Of a stretch of DNA of 64,000 nt, positions 20,899-31,613 are shown piece by piece. This DNA comes from Photobacterium sanguinicancri (GTDB lineage Bacteria; Pseudomonadota; Gammaproteobacteria; Enterobacterales; Vibrionaceae), in NCBI RefSeq assembly GCF_024346675.1, contig NZ_AP024850.1, forward strand, positions 3,162,001 to 3,226,000. The letters are read 5' to 3'. Below the pieces are notes generated by a model, which was given only the letters and a program-made list of their open reading frames with translations, had not been told where the DNA came from and searched no databases. Position numbers and translations under genes: made by a program. Each line of letters starts with the position of its first letter. Positions within the stretch are counted from its first letter, which is position 1.

Positions 20899-21997
20899 TA
20901 CCACGTCTCCGGAACTTATCTTTTAATACACGAATAGGCATGGTATCCCACATGTTGAGCACCACGGCGATCACTAAGGTCACCACATTTACCGACCATA
21001 AACCAATATACGTCGGCAAAGTACCATCTTCTAAGGCAGACTTTGCTGCACTCATTGCAAGGAAGTACGCGAGATAAATCATGATAGCGGGGAATAACTT
21101 AGCAAAGCGCCCTTGGCGAGGGTTAACGGCTGACAGCGGTACCACCACCATAATCAATAGTGGAATACATAAGAACATCGACACCCGCCATTGGAATTCA
21201 GCAACCGCGGATAAATTGCTATGACTAAGCAACTCAACTGTGGGTACCGCTTCCCAATCTCGGTTTTTTTCTCGCACAGCCCGCTGACCAATTAATGCTT
21301 GATAGTCCTCAAAATCCGTAATGGTGTAATCTAATCGGGTCGGCAAACCTTCGTAGCGAGTCCCGTCTTTAAGATCGAGCACTTGGCGCCCATCAGGCAA
21401 CTCACTAACATAACCACGATCTGAGAACGTAATACTTGGGCGTAGTGTATCGGTTGAAAATGGCTGAGCCACAAACACCCGGTGCAGCTTCTTGCCACTT
21501 TCTGTTATGTCATCAACAAAAACCACGCCTCGACCATCTGGCGAGCCTTGGAATTGGCCTTTTACTAGCAGGTTAAGCCCTGAATCAGCTTCCGCTTGCT
21601 CCATCACTTTTGTTTCTTGCTCTGCCGCCCATGGCGTTAACCACAAGGAATTGAAAGCAGCAAATGAGCCAGAAATAAGCGCCAATAGTAAAGCTGCTTG
21701 GATCAGAAATTTATTGCCAATCCCCGTAGCATTCATCACAGTAATCTCACTTTCGGCATACAATCGGCCGAATGTCAGTAAGATCCCGACAAATAAACTC
21801 AGCGGTAACATCATTAGCGCCATGTATGGGAAGTAAAGCCCCATAATGGTCAATATTAGATCACCAGGCAGCGAGCCTTCCGATGCGGAGGCTAAAATAC
21901 GAATAAACTTTTGACTCAGAAATATTAAAAAAAGCACAAAAAGAATCGCAAATTGGCTCTTTAATGTCTCACGTGTCAAATACCGAACAATAATCAC
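20891..21997 (-). CDS. lptF: LPS export ABC transporter permease LptF
   Basis: 368 residues, GTG start at 21997. The N-terminus MIIVRYLTRETLKSQ is typical of LptF. The cytoplasmic coupling helix YAESEITVMNATGIG, the periplasmic jellyroll (about 130-270) and three C-terminal helices are all present. It is the partner of LptG in the LptB2FG complex and shares its operon. It is divergent from pepA, with 196 bp between; this arrangement is common in gamma-proteobacteria. Confidence 0.96.
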   Translation of the reverse strand: MIIVRYLTRETLKSQFAILFVLFLIFLSQKFIRILASASEGSLPGDLILTIMGLYFPYMALMMLPLSLFVGILLTFGRLYAESEITVMNATGIGNKFLIQAALLLALISGSFAAFNSLWLTPWAAEQETKVMEQAEADSGLNLLVKGQFQGSPDGRGVVFVDDITESGKKLHRVFVAQPFSTDTLRPSITFSDRGYVSELPDGRQVLDLKDGTRYEGLPTRLDYTITDFEDYQALIGQRAVREKNRDWEAVPTVELLSHSNLSAVAEFQWRVSMFLCIPLLIMVVVPLSAVNPRQGRFAKLFPAIMIYLAYFLAMSAAKSALEDGTLPTYIGLWSVNVVTLVIAVVLNMWDTMPIRVLKDKFRRRGNV

Positions 21998-22193
21998 GCT
22001 TTATATACCCATAGAAAACTTGTTTTTTTGCTGGAATAACTATAGTTTCTCGGTAAACCAGTTATTTTTTTATCTTTCAGCTAAATGTTAGCCTGCACTT
22101 TAGATCCTATACTGTTACAGCGATCCAGCAAGTCAGTACGGCATTATCCAACATTTAGCCCTAATTGTCTTTATATAGGATGTAGGAGTACGC

Positions 22194-23702
22194 ATGGAGT
22201 TCAGTGTTAAAAGTGGCAGCCCCGAGAAACAGCGCAGTGCCTGTATTGTCGTGGGTGTATTTGAACCACGTCGACTTTCTCCAATTGCTGAACAACTAGA
22301 TAAGATTAGCGATGGCTATATTAGTTCCCTACTTCGTCGTGGTGATCTAGAAGGTAAGCCAGGCCAAATGCTACTGCTTCACCATGTACCGAACGTACTG
22401 TCTGAGCGTGTACTACTTGTCGGCTGTGGTAAAGAGCGCGAACTCGATGAGCGCCAATACAAGCAAATCATCAAAAAAACGATCAGTACATTGAACGAAA
22501 CCGGTTCAATGGAAGCGGTATGTTTCTTAACAGAGCTTCACGTTAAAGGCCGCGACACTTACTGGAAAGTTCGTCAAGCGGTAGAAACAACCAAAGACAG
22601 CCTATACACCTTCGACCAATTCAAGAGCAATAAGCCTGAAACGCGTCGTCCACTACGCAAACTTGTTTTCAACGTGCCAACACGCCGTGAACTCTCTCTT
22701 GGCGAGCGTGCAATTTCACACGGCCTTGCTGTTGCATCGGGTGTAAAAGCGGGTAAAGATTTAGGTAACATGCCACCAAACGTGGCAAACCCAGCTTACC
22801 TTGCTTCTCAAGCACGCCGTCTGGCTGACGATTTCGACACCGTGAACACCAAAATCATTGGTGAGCAGGAAATGAAAGAGTTAGGCATGACATCTTACCT
22901 AGCTGTTGGTCGTGGCTCTAAGAACGAAGCCATGATGTCGGTTATTGAATACAAAGGTAATCCAGACTCAACCGCGAAGCCGATTGTACTTGTAGGTAAA
23001 GGTCTAACATTCGATTCAGGCGGTATCTCCATCAAGCCTGGCGCACAGATGGATGAAATGAAGTACGACATGTGTGGTGCTGCGACCGTATTCGGTGCAA
23101 TGAAATCATTGGCGAAGCTAAACCTTCCAATCAATGTTGTTGGTATTCTTGCTGGCTGTGAAAACATGCCAGGTGGTAATGCTTACCGCCCAGGTGACAT
23201 TCTGACGACTATGTCAGGTCAAACAGTTGAAGTACTTAACACCGATGCTGAAGGCCGTTTAGTGCTTTGTGATGCACTCACTTATGTTGAGCGCTTTGAG
23301 CCTGAATGCGTTGTTGATGTTGCAACATTAACTGGCGCATGTGTTGTCGCCCTTGGTCACCACATTAGTGGCCTAGTTGCTAACCACAACCCATTAGCCC
23401 ACGAACTGATCAATGCATCAGAGCAAGCAGGTGACCGCGCTTGGCGTCTACCTATGGCTGATGAGTACCAAGAGCAACTAGCGAGCCCATTTGCTGATAT
23501 GGCAAACCTTGGTTCACCAGGTGCTGGCACTATCACCGCAGGCTGTTTCCTGTCGCGCTTCACGAAGAAGTACAACTGGGCGCACCTTGATATTGCAGGT
23601 ACAGCTTGGGTTGGCGGTAAAGCCAAAGGCGCTACGGGTCGTCCCGTCCCATTACTAGTCCAATTCTTACTCAACCGAGCTGGCCTAGAGAACGTCGAAT
23701 AA
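22194..23702 (+). CDS. pepA: cytosol aminopeptidase A (leucyl aminopeptidase, M17)
   Basis: 502 residues, as in E. coli PepA. AGGAG lies 5 nt before the ATG. The M17 signature [16 protein letters not shown] carries metal ligands Asp and Glu and the catalytic Arg. Further metal ligands are in [17 protein letters not shown] and MKYDMCGAA. The hexameric di-metal enzyme frees N-terminal residues from peptides. In E. coli it also binds DNA at carAB and in Xer recombination; the N-terminal domain (about 1-170) that does this is present, though nothing here tests it. Confidence 0.97.
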   Translation: MEFSVKSGSPEKQRSACIVVGVFEPRRLSPIAEQLDKISDGYISSLLRRGDLEGKPGQMLLLHHVPNVLSERVLLVGCGKERELDERQYKQIIKKTISTLNETGSMEAVCFLTELHVKGRDTYWKVRQAVETTKDSLYTFDQFKSNKPETRRPLRKLVFNVPTRRELSLGERAISHGLAVASGVKAGKDLGNMPPNVANPAYLASQARRLADDFDTVNTKIIGEQEMKELGMTSYLAVGRGSKNEAMMSVIEYKGNPDSTAKPIVLVGKGLTFDSGGISIKPGAQMDEMKYDMCGAATVFGAMKSLAKLNLPINVVGILAGCENMPGGNAYRPGDILTTMSGQTVEVLNTDAEGRLVLCDALTYVERFEPECVVDVATLTGACVVALGHHISGLVANHNPLAHELINASEQAGDRAWRLPMADEYQEQLASPFADMANLGSPGAGTITAGCFLSRFTKKYNWAHLDIAGTAWVGGKAKGATGRPVPLLVQFLLNRAGLENVE

Positions 23703-23715
23703 GACGAATCATAGA

Positions 23716-23745
23716 AAAAGGGCCCTAAGGGCCCTTTTCTTTTAA
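23716..23745 (+). terminator. terminator after pepA
   Basis: AAAAAGGGCCC and GGGCCCTTTT with a TAA loop, then CTTTT. It lies only 12 bp before the holC start, so holC may depend on readthrough or on a promoter inside pepA. Confidence 0.8.
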
Positions 23746-23757
23746 CGAGTAAACACG

Positions 23758-24210
23758 ATGACTCATGCAACATTTTATATACTTGAAGACACCCATGTAG
23801 CTGCTGATAGCGACTATCAGTTGCACTTTGCCTGTCATCAAGCTGCATGGAGTTATCAGCAAGGTCAAAAAGTCTATATTCTTGCCGAGAGTAAAGACCA
23901 AGCAGAACAGATAGATGAATACCTTTGGCAGCAGGAGCCCGATAATTTCGTGCCCCACAACTTAATTGGTGAAGGCACCCGTGGTGGCGCTCCAGTTGAG
24001 ATTGGCTGGCAAGGTCTTCGTCATACAGGCCGCCGAGGTGTCTTGATTAATTTAAGCCCAGACGCACCAAATTTTGCGGTTACCTTCGCACAAGTGATAG
24101 ACTTTGTGCCTTGCGACGAAAAGCTCAAGCAGCTAGCACGTGAACGTTATAAAGCTTATCGGCTAAATGGCATTCAATTGCAAACAACCGCTGCCCCTGA
24201 GACGCCCTAA
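23758..24210 (+). CDS. holC: DNA polymerase III chi subunit
   Basis: 150 residues. HolC links the clamp loader (through psi) to single-stranded DNA-binding protein. The N-terminal ATFYIL strand, the EQIDEYLWQ helix, [10 protein letters not shown] and [11 protein letters not shown] are the conserved blocks of the family. The order pepA-holC-valS is the standard gamma-proteobacterial one. A GAG-containing ribosome site lies 7-10 nt before the ATG. Its end lies 28 bp before the valS start. Confidence 0.93.
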   Translation: MTHATFYILEDTHVAADSDYQLHFACHQAAWSYQQGQKVYILAESKDQAEQIDEYLWQQEPDNFVPHNLIGEGTRGGAPVEIGWQGLRHTGRRGVLINLSPDAPNFAVTFAQVIDFVPCDEKLKQLARERYKAYRLNGIQLQTTAAPETP

Positions 24211-24238
24211 TTCCCATATAGATCCTTCTAAGAGCGCT

Positions 24239-27112
24239 ATGGAAAAGACATACAACCCACAATCAATTGAACAGGCGCTATATCAGCGCTGGGAAGAGGC
24301 TGGTTACTTTAAGCCTCACGGTGATACATCAAAAGAAGCTTACAGCATCATGATCCCGCCGCCAAACGTCACTGGTAGCTTGCACATGGGCCACGCCTTC
24401 CAAGATACCATCATGGATACTCTTATCCGTGCACAGCGTATGAAGGGCAAAAACACCCTTTGGCAAGTGGGTACTGACCACGCTGGCATTGCAACTCAAA
24501 TGGTTGTCGAGCGCAAAATTGCAGCTGAAGAAGGTAAAACAAAACACGACTACGGCCGTGAAGCTTTCATCGACAAAATTTGGGATTGGAAAGCAGAATC
24601 AGGCGGCACAATCACGAAACAACTTCGTCGCCTAGGTGCATCTGTCGATTGGGATCGTGAGCGATTCACGATGGATGACGGTCTATCTGCAGCCACTCAA
24701 GAAGTCTTCGTTCGCCTATACGAAGAAGATCTTATCTACCGTGGTAAACGTCTTGTAAACTGGGATCCTAAATTGCACACTGCAATTTCTGATCTTGAAG
24801 TTGAAAACAAAGACAAAAAAGGCTTCATGTGGCACTTCCGTTACCCATTAGCGGATGGTGTTAAAACAGCCGATGGCAAAGATTACATCGTTGTTGCAAC
24901 AACACGTCCAGAAACCATGCTGGGCGATACAGGTGTTGCGGTAAACCCAGAAGATCCTCGTTACCAAGATCTGATCGGTAAAGAAATCCTACTTCCTATC
25001 GTTGGTCGTCGCATTGCTATTGTTGGCGATGAGCACGCAGACATGGAAAAAGGCACGGGTTGTGTGAAAATCACGCCAGCTCATGACTTTAACGATTACG
25101 AAGTAGGCAAGCGTCACAGCCTACCAATGATCAACATCCTAACGTTCAACGCTGATATTCGTGATGCTGCTGAAGTATTCACCACTAACGGCGAAGAAAG
25201 CGATGTTTACTCAACAGAACTGCCAGCTAAATACCAAGGTATGGAGCGCTTTGCTGCACGTAAAGCGATTGTTGCTGAGTTTGAAGAGCTTGGTCTTCTT
25301 GAAGAAATCAAAGATCACGACCTAACCGTACCTTACGGCGACCGTGGTGGTGTGGTTATCGAACCAATGCTGACTGACCAATGGTACGTGCGTACAGCAC
25401 CTCTTGCTGAACCAGCAGTGAAAGCCGTTGAAGATGGTCAAATCCAGTTCGTACCTAAGCAATACGAAAACATGTACTTCGCGTGGATGCGCGACGTACA
25501 AGACTGGTGTATTTCTCGTCAACTTTGGTGGGGCCACCGCATCCCAGCTTGGTACGATAACGAAGGCAAAGTCTACGTTGGTCGCAGCGAAGAAGAAGTA
25601 CGTGAGAAAAATAACCTAGCACCTGTTGTTGTGCTTAACCAAGACAACGACGTGCTTGATACCTGGTTCTCTTCTGCACTTTGGACGTTCGGCACACAAG
25701 GCTGGCCTGAAGACACAGAAGCACTTAAAACATTCCACCCATCAGAAGTACTAGTATCAGGTTTTGATATTATCTTCTTCTGGGTTGCTCGTATGATCAT
25801 GATGACCATGCACTTCGTGAAAGACGAAGACGGCAAGCCACAAGTACCTTTTAAAACCGTTTACATGACGGGTCTTATCCGTGATGAAAACGGCGACAAG
25901 ATGTCGAAATCGAAAGGTAACGTACTTGACCCAATCGATATGATCGACGGTATTGGTCTTGAAGAGCTAGTAGAAAAGCGTTGTGGCAACATGATGCAGC
26001 CTCAACTAGCGAAGAAGATCGAAAAAGCGACACGTAAGACATTTGAAGATGGTATCGAACCATACGGCACAGATGCACTACGTTTCACTCTAGCTGCTAT
26101 GGCTTCAACTGGCCGTGACATCAACTGGGACATGAAGCGTCTTGAAGGTTACCGTAACTTCTGTAACAAGCTATGGAACGCAAGCCGTTACGTGCTGATG
26201 AACACAGAAGAGCACGATTGTGGCATGTCTTTATCTGTTGAAGACCGTGCAAACATGGAATTCTCTCTTGCTGACAAGTGGATTGAATCTCAGTTTGAAG
26301 TTGCTGCGAAAGAGTTTAATGCTCACCTAGACAACTACCGTCTAGACATGGCGGCAAACACGCTTTATGAATTCATCTGGAACCAATTCTGTGACTGGTA
26401 CCTAGAACTAACTAAACCAGTTCTGTGGAAAGGTTCTGAAGCGCAACAGCAAGCGACTCGTTATACGCTGATCACGGTTCTAGAGAAGACTCTGCGTCTT
26501 GCTCACCCTGTTCTTCCTTACATCACTGAATCTATCTGGCAGAGCGTTAAGCCGCTAGTAGACGGCGTTGAAGGCGAGACCATCATGACTCAAGCACTTC
26601 CTCAGTTTAATGAAGACAACTTCAACGCTGACGTAGTCGCTGATCTTGAATGGGTTAAAGCGTTCATAACTAGCATCCGTAACTTACGTGCTGAATACGA
26701 TATCGCACCAAGCAAAGGCTTAGATGTGATGATTAAAGTAGCTGACGAAAAAGACGCTGCACGTATCAAAGCAAATGAGATTGTTCTAACTTCTCTAGCG
26801 AAACTAGACAGCATTAAAGTATTGGCGGATGGCGAAGAAACCCCAGCGTGTGCAACATCACTAGTTGGTAAATCTGAGCTAATGATCCCAATGGCAGGTC
26901 TTATCGACAAAGATGCCGAGCTTGCACGTTTAGACAAAGAAGTCGCTAAAATCCAAGGTGAAATTAAACGCATCGAAGGTAAGCTAGGTAACGAAGGGTT
27001 CGTTGCTAAAGCACCGGAAGTGGTTATCGCGAAAGAGCGTGAAAAGTTAGATGGCTATAAAGAAACATTAGCTAAACTAGAAGCGCAAAAAGTGACAATC
27101 GCAGCACTGTAA
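24239..27112 (+). CDS. valS: valyl-tRNA synthetase
   Basis: 957 residues from ATG 24239; the frame extends upstream into holC, but this start matches the family ([11 protein letters not shown]). It is a class I synthetase. HMGH in [12 protein letters not shown] is the HIGH motif and [12 protein letters not shown] the KMSKS motif. The CP1 editing domain lies between them ([11 protein letters not shown] and [15 protein letters not shown]). The anticodon-binding region (about 640-800) and a C-terminal coiled coil (about 890-957, tRNA arm) complete it. It charges tRNA-Val, including the spacer tRNA at 10136. Confidence 0.98.
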   Translation: MEKTYNPQSIEQALYQRWEEAGYFKPHGDTSKEAYSIMIPPPNVTGSLHMGHAFQDTIMDTLIRAQRMKGKNTLWQVGTDHAGIATQMVVERKIAAEEGKTKHDYGREAFIDKIWDWKAESGGTITKQLRRLGASVDWDRERFTMDDGLSAATQEVFVRLYEEDLIYRGKRLVNWDPKLHTAISDLEVENKDKKGFMWHFRYPLADGVKTADGKDYIVVATTRPETMLGDTGVAVNPEDPRYQDLIGKEILLPIVGRRIAIVGDEHADMEKGTGCVKITPAHDFNDYEVGKRHSLPMINILTFNADIRDAAEVFTTNGEESDVYSTELPAKYQGMERFAARKAIVAEFEELGLLEEIKDHDLTVPYGDRGGVVIEPMLTDQWYVRTAPLAEPAVKAVEDGQIQFVPKQYENMYFAWMRDVQDWCISRQLWWGHRIPAWYDNEGKVYVGRSEEEVREKNNLAPVVVLNQDNDVLDTWFSSALWTFGTQGWPEDTEALKTFHPSEVLVSGFDIIFFWVARMIMMTMHFVKDEDGKPQVPFKTVYMTGLIRDENGDKMSKSKGNVLDPIDMIDGIGLEELVEKRCGNMMQPQLAKKIEKATRKTFEDGIEPYGTDALRFTLAAMASTGRDINWDMKRLEGYRNFCNKLWNASRYVLMNTEEHDCGMSLSVEDRANMEFSLADKWIESQFEVAAKEFNAHLDNYRLDMAANTLYEFIWNQFCDWYLELTKPVLWKGSEAQQQATRYTLITVLEKTLRLAHPVLPYITESIWQSVKPLVDGVEGETIMTQALPQFNEDNFNADVVADLEWVKAFITSIRNLRAEYDIAPSKGLDVMIKVADEKDAARIKANEIVLTSLAKLDSIKVLADGEETPACATSLVGKSELMIPMAGLIDKDAELARLDKEVAKIQGEIKRIEGKLGNEGFVAKAPEVVIAKEREKLDGYKETLAKLEAQKVTIAAL

Positions 27113-27138
27113 GCCTTACAGTTACTGTAATAAAGAAC

Positions 27139-27173
27139 GAAAAGCCCGACGAATTATCGTCGGGCTTTTTTTT
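27139..27173 (+). terminator. terminator after valS
   Basis: AAAGCCCGACGA pairs with TCGTCGGGCTTT, followed by a long T-run. Confidence 0.9.
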
Positions 27174-27282
27174 ACCGCCAAGAAAATCAATAGCTTTTAC
27201 CTATCAATATAATAATTACAGTCACTTTTAACTATCAAAAAATAAAGGTAATAATAGCGGCATAAAGAACGAGGACACCACC

Positions 27283-27690
27283 ATGAAAAAGACCATTAGT
27301 TTTGCCGTTATTCACTTTACTGTTGCTTTCAGTGTTGCTTACCTACTAACTGGTGACATTTTGATCGGTAGCTTGATTGCGATGATCGAGCCTATGGTTA
27401 ATACGGTGGCGTTTTACTTTCATGAAAAAGCATGGCAAACAAAAGCACTCAAAAAATCGCATTACAGTGCCCCCGTTAGTAAAACAATCAGCTTTGCTGT
27501 TGTTCACTTTACCGTCGCCTTTACTGTTGTGTACCTGCTTACTGGGGATATTCTAATTGGCAGTGTAATGGCTATGATTGAGCCAGCCATTAATACCCTT
27601 GCTTACTACTTTCACGAGCGTGTTTGGCAGAAGAAAGAACATCAACAAGCTTCTGTTAGCCTATTTGATGCAATGGCTTGCCAGCATTAA
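27283..27690 (+). CDS. DUF2061 protein with two tandem repeats
   Basis: 135 residues built of two near-identical DUF2061 units: about 2-55 (KKTISFAVIHFTVAF... FYFHEKAWQ) and 68-120 (SKTISFAVVHFTVAF... YYFHERVWQ). Each unit has two hydrophobic helices and ends in a FHE.(A/V)WQ motif, so four membrane helices are predicted. GAGGA lies 7 nt before the ATG. DUF2061 proteins usually carry one unit and have no established function. The internal duplication is plain at both protein and DNA level. It has its own region between valS and the convergent M48 gene. Confidence 0.85.
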   Translation: MKKTISFAVIHFTVAFSVAYLLTGDILIGSLIAMIEPMVNTVAFYFHEKAWQTKALKKSHYSAPVSKTISFAVVHFTVAFTVVYLLTGDILIGSVMAMIEPAINTLAYYFHERVWQKKEHQQASVSLFDAMACQH

Positions 27691-27798
27691 TACCATTAAA
27701 TTTACGCAGTTTAAGCGCACAAAAAAAGGGCAACGCAATTTAGCATTTCCCTTTTTGTTTAAACTCCCCCGCCTAAACAGACTCCTTTAACGCCTCTA

Positions 27799-28797
27799 TC
27801 ACTCGCCAAGTCTCTGTATTCGAGTTTCTAATGCCGGATGTGTATTCATCCATTCAGGTAACTCATTGGCAACACCATTAGGCGTAATGAAGAGCTGTAA
27901 CATCTGCTGCATAGGATCTGTGGTTCCATATAAATCTAACATCGACTTAACCGCGAACTCATCAGCCTCAAGTTCCGCTTTTCGTGAATACCCCTGCGTC
28001 ACAAAAAACACACCCGCGCCACTGAATGTATCGATTAAGCCAGTGCTCTCACCCGTTAATGCCGCTACAGAAGCTGAAAAAAGTGCCGATCTTACAATCG
28101 ATTTCATAACATGTTGATGCTGTATATGACCTAACTCATGCAACAATATACTGTCCAATTGTTCCGGCGTCTGAGCAAGTGAAACCAAGGCATCAAATAC
28201 AACAATTGAACCATCACTCAAGGCTAACGCATTAGGCCTTGCATGCCAACGACGAAAATGTAACTGTGGTTTAACTGGCATAGGGGGTAACTGTGCCACC
28301 ATAGTTTGAAAGCGTTGCTTAATCTGCGCTTGCTGTGCCACGCTCAATTCACTAGGCGTTAATACATTATCATCCAATGTCTGCATGACATGCTGGCCAA
28401 CCAGCACAGGTACTTGTTGCGGTAAAGCTTTAACTATACCGCTAGTTAACCAAGGAATACCGTGAGTAAAAAACAACGCAAATAGTAATCCCATCAATAC
28501 GAGGCTACTCACGATCGCGGGTAAATTACGTTCAACCCTATGAAGCCAAGTCCGCTCTCTTGCTTTCAACACCCCTTCAAGCAGCAGGGAGTCATCAGGT
28601 ATAAACTGTGAACCATCAGGAAAAGAAAGCCGAATTGGCAGTCGCCCTAGCGGCTCATTGATATTCACCGTCTCCAACAACAACACTTGATGGCCTTGGG
28701 CCGTGCTTAGTTGTAAACGCCCTTCAGACAGTAACATCACACTCGCAGCAAGTTTGTCTGCGCTACGCGGTGGATGACAAAATCCTTTGATAATCAT
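27799..28797 (-). CDS. M48-family zinc metallopeptidase, membrane-anchored
   Basis: 332 residues. The zinc site is HELGH within LLHELGHIQHQH; the third ligand is the Glu in KAELEADEFAV. One hydrophobic helix lies near residues 90-112 and the peptidase domain follows (about 150-332). The first 80 residues form a small beta-rich domain without a signal peptide. The start overlaps the stop of the DUF898 gene (ATGA), so the two proteins are made together. M48 relatives include HtpX and BepA, which deal with damaged membrane or outer-membrane proteins; the target of this branch, coupled to DUF898, is unknown to me. Confidence 0.88.
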   Translation of the reverse strand: MIIKGFCHPPRSADKLAASVMLLSEGRLQLSTAQGHQVLLLETVNINEPLGRLPIRLSFPDGSQFIPDDSLLLEGVLKARERTWLHRVERNLPAIVSSLVLMGLLFALFFTHGIPWLTSGIVKALPQQVPVLVGQHVMQTLDDNVLTPSELSVAQQAQIKQRFQTMVAQLPPMPVKPQLHFRRWHARPNALALSDGSIVVFDALVSLAQTPEQLDSILLHELGHIQHQHVMKSIVRSALFSASVAALTGESTGLIDTFSGAGVFFVTQGYSRKAELEADEFAVKSMLDLYGTTDPMQQMLQLFITPNGVANELPEWMNTHPALETRIQRLGE

Positions 28798-29954
28798 CCT
28801 ATACCTATATTTAAATCAAAGGCTTCAGCGACTTCATCGGCCACAGCGGAAGAGGTGTCAAACTCGTCGCCGTCAACCATCAGTGTATTAAGATCACCTT
28901 TCACCGTCGTTACAGAAGCCACATAACGGCTGCTTCTGACCTTAACCCAAGGGTGTGCAAAGCCAAGCGTTACAACCAAGATCGCAAAGTTAGTGACCAT
29001 CAAAGACACTAAGCCTACTGTCGTCATAGCGGAAGCAAAACTGTAGTCAGTTTCATCATTAATTTTGATTTGACCAAACAGGTAATTACGAATACGCGCC
29101 TTAATAAAACCATTCACCACCAGTGCAATAAGGATCATGCCCCCGTAGCCAGTTAGCATAACCAATACGAAGTCAACACCGCCATCGACAACGCTTATTT
29201 GTGATAAATTTATTAACTCGTAATATGACGAGCCACCAACAAAAACAGCAACTATCAATAATACGATTGCCAGTGTCATTCCCAGTAGACCGCCAAGCAA
29301 ATAGGTGACCATATATTGCTTAGTCGAAAGCTCTGCACTGAACAAGTAAGAGCCATAGCGGTAACCATTAATAAAATATGTCGCTATTTGTGCTGATACC
29401 CATGAAAAAAGAATAAAACCAAGTACAGCAGTCATAAGCCCGCCAATCATTCCTGCGGTCAGAGAGGTATAACCCACCGATGAAGCAAAGACAAAACAAC
29501 AAGCAAGCAAGAGGTAACAAAGAAACGGCCACAACAGAAAAACACTGTATGCGCTTTTTACTGTCCCAGTAAAATCAAATCGGACATTACGATAACTCGT
29601 AACACGTGCATCAAAGCGGGTGTTATTGCGGATCAACCATGGCGTTAATGCAGAAAAAATAAGGAAGAGCAAAGCAGATACGAGTGGAAATATACTGCTT
29701 GATATAAACCAAACCAGCACACATGCCATCGCGATAATGCGCCCTTTTAATATTTGTATCGGTGCACCATGGTAATCAAAGCGATCACCGCCAAATTCCG
29801 TATTACCGTAAAAGTACTTTTTAGTCCGTACTTTTGCCCATGCAGAATAAACCCCTAACGTGACGATACTCAGTAATAAGTTCACAATCCAGATGCCGAA
29901 AAACTCTCCGCCTCGCCCATGAAACTTAATCTGATTTTCCATTTTTATATCCAT
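28794..29954 (-). CDS. DUF898 (YjgN-family) inner-membrane protein
   Basis: About 387 residues. DUF898 blocks appear twice: an N-terminal ENQIKFHGRGGEFFGIWIVNLL followed by ARVTSYRNVRFDF, and a second set of membrane spans ending in LGFAHPWVKVRSSRY. About eight hydrophobic helices are seen, with polar residues at both ends. The start is uncertain: TTG at 29963, ATG at 29954 and ATG at 29942 are all in frame, and none has a good ribosome site. It is translationally coupled to the M48 peptidase, a pairing I recall as recurrent in Vibrionaceae. Function unknown. Confidence 0.85.
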   Translation of the reverse strand: MDIKMENQIKFHGRGGEFFGIWIVNLLLSIVTLGVYSAWAKVRTKKYFYGNTEFGGDRFDYHGAPIQILKGRIIAMACVLVWFISSSIFPLVSALLFLIFSALTPWLIRNNTRFDARVTSYRNVRFDFTGTVKSAYSVFLLWPFLCYLLLACCFVFASSVGYTSLTAGMIGGLMTAVLGFILFSWVSAQIATYFINGYRYGSYLFSAELSTKQYMVTYLLGGLLGMTLAIVLLIVAVFVGGSSYYELINLSQISVVDGGVDFVLVMLTGYGGMILIALVVNGFIKARIRNYLFGQIKINDETDYSFASAMTTVGLVSLMVTNFAILVVTLGFAHPWVKVRSSRYVASVTTVKGDLNTLMVDGDEFDTSSAVADEVAEAFDLNIGIG

Positions 29955-30208
29955 ATTATTCAACTACTAATCAAAAAATGAAGCGTTTGTCATCACAAGT
30001 GCTATCAGTAATTTGGCATTTTCGCACAACCAGAACAAACAAGATGCATATGAGTGGCATCAAGGGGAAGTAATTTACTGCTTTGGTTCGATATTGAGAG
30101 CAAGATCGCTATATGAACCCTGTCCTTAGCAATAAAAAACATTGATTTAATTGCGAATAGCAACTAAATTTAGTTGCAAACCGCAACCATAACCATAACG
30201 AGAAAAAT

Positions 30209-31114
30209 ATGCAGCCACAGCAACTTCGTTTGTTATCACGCCAACTTGTTCGTCAACTAGGTATGCTTGACTGCTATTGCGGATCATTCAAACTGACCCC
30301 AGCTCAAGCCCATGCACTCATCGAGTTAGAACAATCCCCTTGCACCGTCAATCAGATGGCTCAAAAGTTAAATATCGATAAATCAAATGCTAGCCGTACA
30401 CTTGCCATTTTACTGAACCAAGGGCTAGTACAAACAACAGTTAACCCAGACGATAAACGTAGCCAACTCTCGCAGTTAACGCCAACAGGCCAGCAAACAC
30501 TCACCGCACTTCACCAACAATTAAACCAACATATGCAAAATATTTTGGATCAAATGGAGTGCGATGAAGTTAATCAGCTAGAAAGTAGTTTATACCGTTA
30601 TTGCCGCTCAATCAGTGCCGCAGAAAATCAACAGGGCTTCACTTTACGTACCATCACGCCCGAAGATAACCCTTCTGTCGCCGCCGTTATTCGACGCGTA
30701 TCCTCTGAATATGGCTTAACCGCAGACAAAGGGTATGGCGTTGCAGACCCTACATTAGACTCCATGTATCAAGTTTATGCAGATAAGAAAAACCACTACT
30801 GGGTGATAGAAAAAGATCATCGAATTTTAGGTGGAGGCGGCGTCGCATCGTTAGCGGGATCGGATAATCTGTGTGAATTGCAAAAAATGTACTTTCTGCC
30901 ACAACTTCGCGGTAAAGGATTAGCACGAATGTTGGCAGTAAAGGCATTGAATTTTGCCCGCAAGCAAGGCTATAGCGGCTGCTACTTAGAAACTACAGGA
31001 AACCTCAAAGAAGCGGTTGCTTTGTACCAGTCATTAGGATTTGTGACTGTACCGCATGCATTAGGAGACACAGGTCATGATGCGTGTGAAGTACGAATGC
31101 TAAAAACATTTTAG
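30209..31114 (+). CDS. MarR-type regulator fused to a GNAT acetyltransferase
   Basis: 301 residues. Residues about 1-140 form a MarR winged helix ([19 protein letters not shown] is the recognition helix region; [14 protein letters not shown] is the wing). Residues about 150-300 form a GNAT domain; acetyl-CoA-binding loop [12 protein letters not shown] and C-terminal LYQSLGFV are visible. Such fusions are known; a common idea is that the protein senses and acetylates the same small molecule. Target genes and substrate cannot be told here. The gene stands alone, divergent from DUF898 and convergent with rraB, so local autoregulation or control of the DUF898/M48 pair is possible. Confidence 0.88.
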   Translation: MQPQQLRLLSRQLVRQLGMLDCYCGSFKLTPAQAHALIELEQSPCTVNQMAQKLNIDKSNASRTLAILLNQGLVQTTVNPDDKRSQLSQLTPTGQQTLTALHQQLNQHMQNILDQMECDEVNQLESSLYRYCRSISAAENQQGFTLRTITPEDNPSVAAVIRRVSSEYGLTADKGYGVADPTLDSMYQVYADKKNHYWVIEKDHRILGGGGVASLAGSDNLCELQKMYFLPQLRGKGLARMLAVKALNFARKQGYSGCYLETTGNLKEAVALYQSLGFVTVPHALGDTGHDACEVRMLKTF

Positions 31115-31158
31115 TCCAGGGAGGCAATGGAAAACATATCCCACCATATTGCAGAGAC

Positions 31159-31187
31159 AAAAAAGTCGGCTATATAAGCCGACTTTT
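31159..31187. terminator. bidirectional terminator between the MarR-GNAT gene and rraB
   Basis: AAAAGTCGGCT and AGCCGACTTTT form an 11-bp stem around a short loop, with A- and T-runs on both sides. Confidence 0.85.
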
Positions 31188-31211
31188 GATACGTAAAACT
31201 GTGAAACGCGA

Positions 31212-31613
31212 TTACTCGTCGTCTTCTTCACCGTCTTCGTCTTCATCTTCACCCGACTCGAAGTATGTACCCCAGCCGTCGTAATCGATGTTGTGCTTTT
31301 CAGCAAGCTGGATCATTTTGTCCGCTTGCTCATCAATAAGTTCTACTTTAAGTGCAGATTCCATTACGGCATCAAAACAAACAACTTTACCGCCACCATC
31401 TTCAGGCGCCAGTTCAAGCTCTTCTGCTTCCATCACCTCATAGCCCATCTTGAATGCCTCAACAGCTGCTGCTTCAAGTTCTTCAAAGGTATCCGCTGAG
31501 AAGTGGTGCTCAATCGTGTAAAGCGCTTCAGGCTCGCTGCCATCTTCTAAGATAGCGGCAATAATTTCGCGAGTCTCTTCCTTCTGCTCTTCAATCAGTT
31601 CTGCATAAGACAT
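31212..31613 (-). CDS. rraB: ribonuclease E inhibitor RraB
   Basis: 133 residues from ATG 31613, with GGAG 7 nt upstream. The conserved RraB start ([18 protein letters not shown]) and the long acidic tail of Glu and Asp are diagnostic. RraB binds the C-terminal part of RNase E and changes which mRNAs the degradosome cuts. A consensus FNR box lies 92 bp before its start codon, and could act on it or on the divergent arc genes. Convergent with the MarR-GNAT gene. Confidence 0.94.
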   Translation of the reverse strand: MSYAELIEEQKEETREIIAAILEDGSEPEALYTIEHHFSADTFEELEAAAVEAFKMGYEVMEAEELELAPEDGGGKVVCFDAVMESALKVELIDEQADKMIQLAEKHNIDYDGWGTYFESGEDEDEDGEEDDE

